The translations under genes were made by a program, and so were the position numbers. The notes beneath the pieces were generated by a model. The model was given only the letters and a program-made list of their open reading frames with translations. It was not told where the DNA came from and made no database searches. Below, piece by piece: positions 1 to 7,418 of a stretch of 64,000 bases of DNA. Each line of letters begins with the position of its first letter. Position 1 is the stretch's first letter. The DNA is from Sideroxyarcus emersonii. GTDB taxonomy: Bacteria > Pseudomonadota > Gammaproteobacteria > Burkholderiales > Gallionellaceae. The stretch covers positions 62,001 to 126,000 of the forward strand of contig NZ_AP023423.1 in NCBI RefSeq assembly GCF_021654335.1. The letters are read 5' to 3'.

Positions 1-1823
1 ACGATGCCCATGTTCATGCCGGCCTTGATGGCGTGGTACAGGAACACGGTGTGGATCGCCTCGCGCACCGGCTCGTTGCCGCGGAAACTGAACGACACGT
101 TGGATACGCCGCCGCTGACCTTGGCGTAGGGCAGGTTCTGCCTGATCCAGTGCGTGGCTTCGATGAAATCGACCGCGTAGTTGTTGTGCTCCTCGATGCC
201 CGTCGCGATGGCGAAGATGTTCGGGTCGAAGATGATGTCTTCGGGCAGGAAGCCGACCTTGTCCACCAGGATGTCGTAGCTGCGCTTGCAGATCTCGGTC
301 TTGCGTTTATAGGTGTCGGCCTGGCCCTGTTCGTCGAACGCCATCACCACGGCGGCGGCGCCATAGCGGCGCACCAGCGTGGCATGCTTGATGAAGTTCT
401 CCTCGCCTTCCTTGAGCGAGATGGAGTTAACGATGGGTTTGCCCTGCACGCACTTCAGCCCTGCCTCGATGATGCTCCACTTGGAGGAGTCGATCATCAG
501 CGGCACTTTGGAGATGTCCGGCTCGGAGGCGATCAGGTTGAGGAACTTCACCATCGCGGCTTCGCCGTCCAGCATCGCCTCGTCCATGTTGACGTCGATC
601 ACCTGCGCGCCGGTCTCCACCTGTTGCTTGGCGACTTCCAGTGCCTCGTCGTAGTTGCCTTCGAGGATCAGGCGTTTGAACTTGGCCGAGCCGGTGACGT
701 TGGCGCGCTCGCCGACGTTGACGAACAGCGAGTCGTCGCCGATGTTGAACGGCTCCAGTCCGGACAGGCGGCATTTGTGTTCGATGTCCGGCAGCTGGCG
801 CGGCGGCACGTCCCGCAACGCCTCGGCGATGGCCTTGATATGTGCGGGCGAAGTGCCGCAGCAGCCGCCGGCGATGTTGAGGAAGCCGCTGGTGGCGAAC
901 TCCTTCACCAGGCGCGCGGTGGTTTCGGGCACTTCGTCGTAGCCGGTCTCGGACAGCGGATTGGGCAGGCCGGCATTGGGGTGGGCGCTCACGTAGCAGC
1001 CCGCCACGCGCGCCAGCTCTTCCACATAGGGGCGCATCAGTTCGGCGCCCAGCGCGCAGTTGAGGCCGATGGAAAGCGGTCTGGCATGTGCGAGCGAGTT
1101 GTAGAACGCCTCGGTGGTCTGGCCCGACAGGGTGCGTCCCGAAGCGTCGGTGATCGTGCCGGAGATCATGATGGGAACCTGCACGCCGTGCTGCTCGAAA
1201 TGGCGTTCGATGGCGAACAGCGCCGCCTTGGCATTGAGCGTGTCGAAGATGGTCTCGACCATCAGGATGTCCGCGCCGCCGTCAAGCAGGCCGCGCACGG
1301 CTTCAGCGTAGCTTTCCACCAGCTGGTCGAAGGTGATGTTGCGCGCGCCGGGATCGTTCACGTCCGGCGAGATGGAAGCGGTCTTCCCGGTGGGGCCGAG
1401 TACGCCGGCGACGAAGCGCGGCTTGTCGGCAGTGGAGAATTCGTCACACAGCCCGCGTGCCAGCTTCGCGCCGGCGACATTCAGTTCGTACACCAGCTGT
1501 TCGAGGTCGTAATCCTCCATCGACACCGAGGTGGAATTGAAGGTGCAGGTCTCGAGGATGTCGGCGCCCGCTTCAAGATACTCGCGATGGATGCCGCCGA
1601 TGATGTGCGGCTGGGTCAGCAGCAGCAGGTCGTTGCAGCCCTTCAGGTCCACCGGATGGTCGGCGAAGGTCCTGCGTTCGCCCGAATATTCGCCGAACAG
1701 CTCCGTGCCGCGATAGTGTGCCTCGGTCAGCTTGTAGCGCTGGATCATGGTGCCCATCGCCCCGTCCAGGATCAGGATGCGTTGCTGCAGGAGCGTTTCG
1801 ATAGGGTGCGGGGCGTGGCTCAT
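1..1823 (-). CDS. metH: Cobalamin-dependent methionine synthase, N-terminal part (runs off the window)
   Basis: Transfers the methyl group of 5-methyltetrahydrofolate to homocysteine through cobalamin, in the cytoplasm. The protein starts [20 protein letters not shown] and about 607 codons lie inside the window. It shows the homocysteine-binding barrel with zinc-ligand regions LNCALGAE and AGGCCGTSP, followed by the folate-binding domain ([13 protein letters not shown]). The cobalamin and reactivation domains must lie beyond position 1. The ATG at 1823 is preferred because the family normally begins this close to the [12 protein letters not shown] motif. A TAAAAT -10-like box preceded by TG sits at 1851-1856 on this strand. 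No cobalamin riboswitch is visible in the short leader. Identity is very secure; only the 3' end is unseen. Confidence 0.97.
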   Translation of the reverse strand, partial: MSHAPHPIETLLQQRILILDGAMGTMIQRYKLTEAHYRGTELFGEYSGERRTFADHPVDLKGCNDLLLLTQPHIIGGIHREYLEAGADILETCTFNSTSVSMEDYDLEQLVYELNVAGAKLARGLCDEFSTADKPRFVAGVLGPTGKTASISPDVNDPGARNITFDQLVESYAEAVRGLLDGGADILMVETIFDTLNAKAALFAIERHFEQHGVQVPIMISGTITDASGRTLSGQTTEAFYNSLAHARPLSIGLNCALGAELMRPYVEELARVAGCYVSAHPNAGLPNPLSETGYDEVPETTARLVKEFATSGFLNIAGGCCGTSPAHIKAIAEALRDVPPRQLPDIEHKCRLSGLEPFNIGDDSLFVNVGERANVTGSAKFKRLILEGNYDEALEVAKQQVETGAQVIDVNMDEAMLDGEAAMVKFLNLIASEPDISKVPLMIDSSKWSIIEAGLKCVQGKPIVNSISLKEGEENFIKHATLVRRYGAAAVVMAFDEQGQADTYKRKTEICKRSYDILVDKVGFLPEDIIFDPNIFAIATGIEEHNNYAVDFIEATHWIRQNLPYAKVSGGVSNVSFSFRGNEPVREAIHTVFLYHAIKAGMNMGI

Positions 1824-1875
1824 GGTGCGTAAGTCGATAAAAGGGCGCGGATTTTAGCATGCCGCCGGACACGAC

Positions 1876-1919
1876 TTGATGCGGCCAAGATTAAACAATA
1901 CCATTGGTATGGTTATTGT
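1876..1919 (+). promoter_or_regulatory. Predicted promoter with nested dyad upstream of the bacteriohemerythrin gene
   Basis: TTGATG (1876-1881) and TACCAT (1899-1904) are 17 bases apart, a plausible but imperfect sigma-70 promoter. The -10 box lies inside a dyad: arms ATACCA/TGGTAT at 1898-1910, with outer arms ACAATA (1895-1900) and TATTGT (1914-1919). A symmetric site over a -10 box is typical of a repressor operator. The regulator is unknown. The same dyad lies about 75 bases upstream of the metH start on the other strand. Confidence 0.4.
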
Positions 1920-1977
1920 GCAGGTCGCGCCAATAATGGATTGAGGGGTATGCCGCGTAATGACGTCAGGAGGATGA

Positions 1978-2433
1978 ATGGCCAAATTTATATGGACTGA
2001 ACAGCTCAATGTCGGTATCGAAGTCATCGATCAGCAGCACCGACGGATCGTGGAGTACATCAATCAGCTCGACGATGCCCGTTCCAGCGGGCATTCCCGT
2101 GAAGAGATCGGTTATCTGATTGGCGACCTGGTGGATTACACCATCTCCCACTTCGGCTTTGAGGAAAGCCTGCAGGAAGAGGCCGGATATCCGTTTGCCA
2201 AGTCGCACAAGAAGGTGCACGACCTGTTTGCGCAGCGCGTTTCGGATTTCCAGGCGCGGTTCGACAAGGGCGAGGATATCTCCAGGGGGCTGAACAGCCT
2301 GCTGGTTACCTGGTTGTTCAACCATATCAAGCGCGACGATGCGGATTATGTCGAAGCGGTGAAGGTTTACCTGCTCAAGCAGAACGATTTTGTGGAAAAG
2401 AAGAAAGGCCTGTTCACGCGCCTGTTCGGCTGA
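1978..2433 (+). CDS. Bacteriohemerythrin, single domain
   Basis: A 151-residue single-domain hemerythrin that binds O2 at a non-heme di-iron centre. The expected ligands are all present: H21 (DQQHRR), H58 and E62 (SHFGFEES), H77 and H81 (KSHKKVH), H116 and D121 (NHIKRDD). Length and the C-terminal FTRLFG tail fit stand-alone bacteriohemerythrins, which deliver or buffer oxygen or sense it. No signal peptide or fused signalling domain is seen, so it should be cytoplasmic. An AGGAGG ribosome binding site just upstream fixes the start. It converges with comM with only 12 bases between them. The fold is certain; which O2-related role it serves is not shown by the sequence. Confidence 0.93.
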   Translation: MAKFIWTEQLNVGIEVIDQQHRRIVEYINQLDDARSSGHSREEIGYLIGDLVDYTISHFGFEESLQEEAGYPFAKSHKKVHDLFAQRVSDFQARFDKGEDISRGLNSLLVTWLFNHIKRDDADYVEAVKVYLLKQNDFVEKKKGLFTRLFG

Positions 2434-2445
2434 GCGGCAGCTGGG

Positions 2446-3936
2446 CTAGAAGCTCATGCGCCGGTATTGCACTGCTTCCGCGATATGGGCCGTCTGGACC
2501 TGTTCGCAACCCGCCAGGTCGGCGATGGAGCGCGCCACCTTGAGCACCCGGTGATAGGCGCGCGCCGACAGATTCAGGCGGGCAATGGCCTGACGCAACA
2601 ATGCTTCGCCGTCGGTGCCCGGCGCACACCACTTGTCGATCTCGGCAACCGACAGCAGCGCATTCGGTTTCGCCTGCCGGGCAAGCTGCCGCTGCCGGGC
2701 CGATTCGACCCGGGCCTGAATCTCGGCACTGCTTTCGCCGTCCGCCTGCTTGAGCAGATCTTCCTGCGCCACGGCGGGTACCTCGATCTGGATGTCGATA
2801 CGGTCCAGCAAGGGGCCAGAGATCCTGCCGCGATATCGCGCCACCTGATCCGGCGTGCAGCGGCACTTGCCGTTGTAGTGGCCGAGATAGCCGCACGGGC
2901 ACGGGTTCATCGCCGCGACCAGCTGGAACTGCGCCTTGAAATCGGCGCGCCGTGCTGCGCGCGAGATGGTGATGCGGCCGCTTTCCAGCGGTTCGCGCAA
3001 CACTTCCAGCACGCTCCGGTCGAATTCCGGCAGTTCATCCAGAAACAGCACGCCATGCATGGCGACCGAAATTTCGCCGGGGCGCGGATTGCTGCCGCCG
3101 CCCACCAGCGCGACGGCGGACGCGGTGTGATGCGGCGAGCGGTAAGGACGGCGTTTCCAGTTGCTAACCTCGAACATGCCGCCCAGCGATTGCATGGCCG
3201 CGGATTCCAGGGCTTCCTGTTGCGTCATTTGCGGCAGGATGCCGGGAAAGCGCGCCGCCAGCATGCTTTTGCCGGTGCCTGGCGGGCCGCTCATCAGCAC
3301 GCTGTGCCCGCCGGCGGCGGCGATTTCCAGCGCTCGTTTGCATTGCGCCTGGCCTTTCACTTCGCGCATGTCGGGATAATGCGGGGCATCGGCCGCGGGG
3401 TCCGGGATGTGACGCGACAGCGCTTCCCGCCCGGCAAGATGCGCTGCCACCTGCAGCAGCGATTGCGCCGGATAGACCACGGCATCTTCAACCAGCGCGG
3501 CCTCTGGGGCGTTTACGGCGGGCAGGATGAAGGCGCGGCCGGAATCGGCGGCGCGGTAGGTCATCGCCAGGGCGCCGCGTATGGCGCGCAGTTCGCCGGT
3601 CAGCGCCAGCTCTCCCGCATACTCATATTCGGCAAGCCTGTCGGCGGGGATCTGCCCCGATGCGGCGAGGATGCCCAGCGCAATGGGAAGATCGAAGCGG
3701 CCGCTTTCCTTCGGCAGGTCGGCCGGAGCGAGATTGACGGTGATGCGGCGGGCGGGGAATTCGAACTGGCAATTCTGCAAGGCTGCGCGGACCCGGTCCT
3801 TGCTCTCTTTCACTTCGGCTTCCGGCAAACCGACGATGGTGAAGTTGGGCAAGCCGTTGGCAAGGTGCACCTCGACGGTGACCAGCGCCGCGTCCATGCC
3901 GGCCAGACCGCGACTGTACAGAACAGCCAGGCCCAT
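2446..3936 (-). CDS. comM: YifB/ComM family AAA+ ATPase (Mg-chelatase-like)
   Basis: A 496-residue protein with the layout of ComM, the hexameric helicase that promotes branch migration during natural transformation. An N-terminal ChlI/Lon-like domain (about 1-170) precedes an AAA+ domain with Walker A GPPGTGKS at 217-224 and Walker B VLFLDELPEF near 296-305. A cysteine cluster (PCPCGY, KCRC; C346, C348, C358, C360) suggests a zinc site. The C-terminal LNLSARAYHRVLKVARSIADL helix is the Mg-chelatase C-terminal domain. It starts 6 bases after ubiK ends and is probably co-transcribed with it. The type IV pilus genes at 28913-33849 fit a competence-capable cell, but that is inference. Confidence 0.93.
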   Translation of the reverse strand: MGLAVLYSRGLAGMDAALVTVEVHLANGLPNFTIVGLPEAEVKESKDRVRAALQNCQFEFPARRITVNLAPADLPKESGRFDLPIALGILAASGQIPADRLAEYEYAGELALTGELRAIRGALAMTYRAADSGRAFILPAVNAPEAALVEDAVVYPAQSLLQVAAHLAGREALSRHIPDPAADAPHYPDMREVKGQAQCKRALEIAAAGGHSVLMSGPPGTGKSMLAARFPGILPQMTQQEALESAAMQSLGGMFEVSNWKRRPYRSPHHTASAVALVGGGSNPRPGEISVAMHGVLFLDELPEFDRSVLEVLREPLESGRITISRAARRADFKAQFQLVAAMNPCPCGYLGHYNGKCRCTPDQVARYRGRISGPLLDRIDIQIEVPAVAQEDLLKQADGESSAEIQARVESARQRQLARQAKPNALLSVAEIDKWCAPGTDGEALLRQAIARLNLSARAYHRVLKVARSIADLAGCEQVQTAHIAEAVQYRRMSF

Positions 3937-3942
3937 GACGGG

Positions 3943-4155
3943 TTATTTGTCTGTTTCCAGTGCGGCGATGCGCGCTTCGAGCTTGTCCAGGCGCTGCGCC
4001 AATACGTCGTATTCTTCGCGCGTGACCAGATCGAGTTTAGAGAAACCTTGCGCCAGCAGCGCCCGGGCATTCTTCTCGAAATCCTTGGCAGGGCCGCTGG
4101 CAACGGCCTCGTTCAGTTTCGACGACATTTCCTCAAAGAATTTTGTGTTCAGCAT
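3943..4155 (-). CDS. ubiK: UbiK-type ubiquinone biosynthesis accessory factor (YqiC/BMFP family)
   Basis: A 70-residue helical protein beginning MLNTKFFEEMSSKLNEAVAS and ending in a coiled coil (VLAQRLDKLEARIAALE). This matches UbiK/YqiC, a trimeric factor that assists the soluble ubiquinone-biosynthesis complex with UbiJ. The start at 4155 is chosen because the family begins exactly here; longer in-frame versions would add an arginine-rich N-terminus with no family match. No strong ribosome binding site is seen. comM follows 6 bases downstream. The upstream region is shared with the nitrogen-regulated promoter of the porin gene on the other strand. Confidence 0.87.
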   Translation of the reverse strand: MLNTKFFEEMSSKLNEAVASGPAKDFEKNARALLAQGFSKLDLVTREEYDVLAQRLDKLEARIAALETDK

Positions 4156-4203
4156 GGCAATTAACCCTGTAATGGATAGGGTGCTAGTGTAGCAAATAGT
4201 CAG

Positions 4204-4251
4204 TGCACCGCCCGGGTGCGCCGCACTGTTTTCGTGCATGCACTTGGTGCG
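4204..4251 (+). promoter_or_regulatory. Two NtrC-like enhancer sites
   Basis: Two matches to the NtrC consensus TGCAC-N5-TGGTGCA. The first is TGCAC-N5-GGGTGCG at 4204-4220, the second TGCAT-N5-TGGTGCG at 4235-4251. Each differs from consensus at two positions. Their centres are 31 bases apart, about three helical turns, and they lie about 100 and 130 bases before the start expected from the sigma-54 promoter at 4315. This is the arrangement known from enterobacterial glnA. The nearby glnK and amtB genes strongly support NtrC control. Confidence 0.72.
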
Positions 4252-4314
4252 CTGCGCTGGCCGGAAAAAGTGCCGCCCAGCCGCACTGCGAGTATCGGCG
4301 CGGGTTTGCGCGGC

Positions 4315-4330
4315 TGGCACAGTTTCTGCT
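4315..4330 (+). promoter_or_regulatory. Sigma-54 (RpoN) promoter of the porin-glnK-amtB operon
   Basis: TGGCAC-N5-CTGCT, against the consensus TGGCAC-N5-TTGCW. The essential GG (4316-4317) and GC (4328-4329) are separated by exactly 10 bases, as sigma-54 requires. Transcription would start near 4341, leaving a leader of about 46 bases before the ATG at 4387. The leader carries an AAAGGA ribosome binding site. Confidence 0.78.
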
Positions 4331-4386
4331 GTAACGATTGCGTGGATACTTTCATCCCACTTAATTACTCAACGAAAGGAAACACC

Positions 4387-5142
4387 ATGCTTAAGAATAA
4401 ACTGCTGCTCGCTGCCCTGGCCTCTTCTTTCGCGTTGCCTGCACTGGCTGACGATGCTGCACCCGCCTCGCCCTTCTCTTCCAATGTAAGTCTGACCAAC
4501 AACTACCTGTATCGCGGAATCACGCAATCGGGTGCCAACCCAGCCATCCAGGGCGGCTTCGATTACGTAAACGCCAATGGTTTGTATGTCGGTACATGGG
4601 GTTCCAGCATCAGCTGGTTGAGCGATGCGGGCGTGGCAAGCAGGTCCGGACTGGAACTCGATACCTACGGTGGCTACCGGGGAACAGTCAGCGCAGTTTC
4701 TTACGATGTCGGTTACCTGCGCTATAACTATTCCGGCAATTTCGGCGCCAATGTAAAAGCGGACACCAATGAAGTTTACGCCGCTGCGACCTATTCGATC
4801 GTGACAGCGAAACTGTCCTACAGCCTGGGCGACCTGTTCGGCTTCACTGCTTCCGCCGGTTCCACCTATGCCGACCTGAGCGCCAGCTACCCGATTGCTG
4901 ACACTGGCTATACGCTCGGTGCGCACTACGGCAAACAGACTGTTGCCGGAAACAATGGCGGCGTCAGCAATAGCCAGTACTCGTATTCCGATTACAGGGT
5001 GTCCGTGGCCAAGGATCTGGGTACCGGTTACAGCGCAAGCCTGACCGTGAGCAGCACGGATGCAAAGGCCGCTTCATATACCAGCCAAGGGATCAATCTG
5101 GGCAAGACCGCAGTCGTCGTAGCCCTGAGCCGCACGTTCTAA
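4387..5142 (+). CDS. TorF family putative porin (Gcw_chp family outer-membrane protein)
   Basis: A 251-residue secreted protein. The signal peptide (MLKNKLLLAALASSFALPAL, cleavage after ALA) is followed by FSSNVSLTNNYLYRGITQSG, the start typical of TorF/Gcw_chp outer-membrane proteins. The rest alternates short aromatic beta strands and ends in a C-terminal phenylalanine (VALSRTF), as beta-barrels do. AAAGGA precedes the chosen ATG; in-frame extensions upstream would run through the promoter. Members of this family often sit beside glnK-amtB. The sigma-54/NtrC control region suggests it is made under nitrogen limitation, perhaps to pass small nitrogen compounds through the outer membrane. Substrate is inference. 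Confidence 0.85.
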   Translation: MLKNKLLLAALASSFALPALADDAAPASPFSSNVSLTNNYLYRGITQSGANPAIQGGFDYVNANGLYVGTWGSSISWLSDAGVASRSGLELDTYGGYRGTVSAVSYDVGYLRYNYSGNFGANVKADTNEVYAAATYSIVTAKLSYSLGDLFGFTASAGSTYADLSASYPIADTGYTLGAHYGKQTVAGNNGGVSNSQYSYSDYRVSVAKDLGTGYSASLTVSSTDAKAASYTSQGINLGKTAVVVALSRTF

Positions 5143-5153
5143 TCAGCAGCTAG

Positions 5154-5537
<384 letters not shown>

Positions 5538-5548
5538 GGAGCGATGAG

Positions 5549-7054
5549 ATGAAAAAACTATTTGCGCTATTCGCCCTGCTGGCCATGCTGTGCGGCCTGA
5601 CAGGCGCTGCTTATGCAGATGACGCTGCCTCCGCAGCTCCGGCAACCGCTGCTGCCGCAGCCCCGGCCGCAGCACCTGCTGCTGACGCCCCCGCTGCCGC
5701 ACCGAAATGCGGCGACAAGGGCTTCGATTGCAACAAAGGCGACGTTGCCTGGATGATGACCTCCACTGCGTTCGTGCTGCTGATGACCGTTCCCGGCCTG
5801 GCGCTGTTCTATTCCGGCATGGTGCGCAGGAAGAACGCGCTGTCGACCGTGATGCAGAGCTTCGCAATCTTCTGCGTGATCGCGGTACTCTGGGTGGCGT
5901 ATGGTTACAGTGCAGCGTTCACTGCCGGCCATGAGGGCAGCGCACTGTCGCCGTTCATCGGCTCGCTCGACAAGCTGTTCATGTCCGGCGACGATCCGAC
6001 CACTGCGGTTGCGGCCACCTTCAGCAAGGGCCAGTATCTGCCGGACTTCGTCTACGCAATGTTCCAGCTGACCTTCGCTGCGATCACCGTCGCGCTGATC
6101 TCCGGCGGTTTCGCAGAGCGTTTCAAGTTCTCGTCGATGATCATCTTCAGCGTGCTGTGGTTCACATTCGCCTACCTGCCGATCTCCCACATGGTGTGGT
6201 ACTGGGATGGTCCTGATGCATATACCAATGCCCAGGCTGCAGACGTTGCCAATAGCCACGCCGGATTCATCTTCCAGAAAGGTGCGCTGGACTTCGCCGG
6301 CGGTACCGTGGTGCACATCAATGCCGGTATCGCAGCATTGGTCGCAGCTCTGATGCTTGGACCGCGCAAAGGTTACGGCAAGGTGGCAATGCCTCCGCAC
6401 AGCCTGATGATGACCGCGATCGGTACCGGTCTGCTGTGGATGGGCTGGTTCGGATTCAATGCGGGCTCTGCCCTGGAAGCAACCGGTGCAGCCGGCCTGG
6501 CCTTCTTCAACACCTTGTTCGGCACCGCAGTAGCCGGAGTGGTCTGGACGGCAGTCGAATGGATCGTCAAGGGCAAGCCTAGCCTGCTGGGTGTCTGTTC
6601 CGGCATCGTGGCCGGCCTGGTAGCGATCACGCCTGCGGCCGGTTTCGTCGGCGTGGGTGGCGCGATGGCGGTGTGTGCTGCCGCAGCGGTGATCTGCTTC
6701 TTCGCAGTGACCGTGATCAAGGCCAAGCTGAAGTATGACGATGCACTGGATGCGTTCGGCGTGCACTGCGTCGGCGGTATCATCGGTTCCATCGGCACCG
6801 GCATATTCGTCAACCCGGCCCTGGGCGGTACTGGCGTATACGACTATGTTGCCAACAAGGTCGCCGATTTCGACGCTACGGCACAGATCGTTGCACAGCT
6901 GTGGGACGTTGGCATCACCCTGGCGTGGTCTGCGTTCGTCGCCTTCGTGATCCTGCTGGTCCTGAAGCACACCATCGGCATCCGCGCAAGCGACGATGCC
7001 CAGGAAGAAGGTCTGGATCTGGCCGATCATGGCGAGAACTCCTACAACCTCTAA
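5549..7054 (+). CDS. amtB: Ammonium transporter
   Basis: A 501-residue Amt/Mep/Rh transporter for ammonium uptake across the inner membrane. A signal-like hydrophobic N-terminus ends at AYA-DDAA and is followed by an Ala/Pro-rich stretch to about residue 50. Eleven predicted membrane segments follow, starting at GDVAWMMTSTAFVLLMTVPG. The channel-lining twin histidines are in DFAGGTVVHINAG and DAFGVHCVGGIIG. The C-terminal tail (ASDDAQEEGLDLADHGE) is the region that normally contacts GlnK. It begins 11 bases after glnK behind a GGAG site and ends in a strong terminator. Confidence 0.96.
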   Translation: MKKLFALFALLAMLCGLTGAAYADDAASAAPATAAAAAPAAAPAADAPAAAPKCGDKGFDCNKGDVAWMMTSTAFVLLMTVPGLALFYSGMVRRKNALSTVMQSFAIFCVIAVLWVAYGYSAAFTAGHEGSALSPFIGSLDKLFMSGDDPTTAVAATFSKGQYLPDFVYAMFQLTFAAITVALISGGFAERFKFSSMIIFSVLWFTFAYLPISHMVWYWDGPDAYTNAQAADVANSHAGFIFQKGALDFAGGTVVHINAGIAALVAALMLGPRKGYGKVAMPPHSLMMTAIGTGLLWMGWFGFNAGSALEATGAAGLAFFNTLFGTAVAGVVWTAVEWIVKGKPSLLGVCSGIVAGLVAITPAAGFVGVGGAMAVCAAAAVICFFAVTVIKAKLKYDDALDAFGVHCVGGIIGSIGTGIFVNPALGGTGVYDYVANKVADFDATAQIVAQLWDVGITLAWSAFVAFVILLVLKHTIGIRASDDAQEEGLDLADHGENSYNL

Positions 7055-7073
7055 GCACTCCTGGCAGTAACGG

Positions 7074-7099
7074 AAAAGGGCATCTTCGGATGCCCTTTT
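7074..7099 (+). terminator. Rho-independent terminator after amtB
   Basis: A perfect 7-bp stem GGGCATC/GATGCCC (7078-7084, 7089-7095) around a stable TTCG loop, flanked by AAAA and TTTTC so the pairing extends further. It closes the porin-glnK-amtB unit. The same core recurs at 11911-11939. Confidence 0.9.
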
Positions 7100-7130
7100 C
7101 ATTAGTAGACAAGCATCGAGGAGGAAATAA

Positions 7131-7406
7131 ATGTCGGGCGATATGGAAATACTGTTTTCGCTGGCCGGCCGCATGCACGTATTGCTGCGCCGAGAAGTGA
7201 ACCGCATCATCGATGTCGAATGGATGTGTATCGATGCGGATTATGCAAAGGAGATGGTCAAGCTGGCGCGTGCGGTCGGAAGCGACGAACTGCATAAACT
7301 GTGCGACCGGATCGAAGCGGTGCATCCGCTGCTGCCGCGCCCGGAAATACCGGTCCCGCTGCAGGTTGCGGTGAGCGAACCCAAGTATCTCAAGACCTTG
7401 CGCTGA
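7131..7406 (+). CDS. Small hypothetical protein downstream of amtB
   Basis: A 91-residue soluble protein that I do not recognise. It begins MSGDMEILFSLAGRMHVLLR, looks mainly helical, and ends with a proline-rich stretch (HPLLPRPEIPVPLQ). An excellent GAGGAGG site immediately before the ATG supports real translation. It has no signal peptide or membrane segment. It sits 31 bases after the amtB terminator, so it is expressed by readthrough or from its own promoter. It converges with the GGDEF-EAL gene, with a small hairpin (CGGCGA/TCGCCG) in the 12-base junction and the start of that gene's stop region. Confidence 0.72.
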   Translation: MSGDMEILFSLAGRMHVLLRREVNRIIDVEWMCIDADYAKEMVKLARAVGSDELHKLCDRIEAVHPLLPRPEIPVPLQVAVSEPKYLKTLR

Positions 7407-7418
7407 CCCGGCGGCGAA

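Noticed and set aside
33..1832. Long plus-strand reading frame opposite metH
   Set aside because: It is the antisense of an unmistakable metH frame; the translation has no family features and no ribosome binding site.
1824..1977. Cobalamin or SAM riboswitch upstream of metH
   Set aside because: The leader from the likely promoter to the ATG is only about 20-30 bases and shows no conserved B12-box text.
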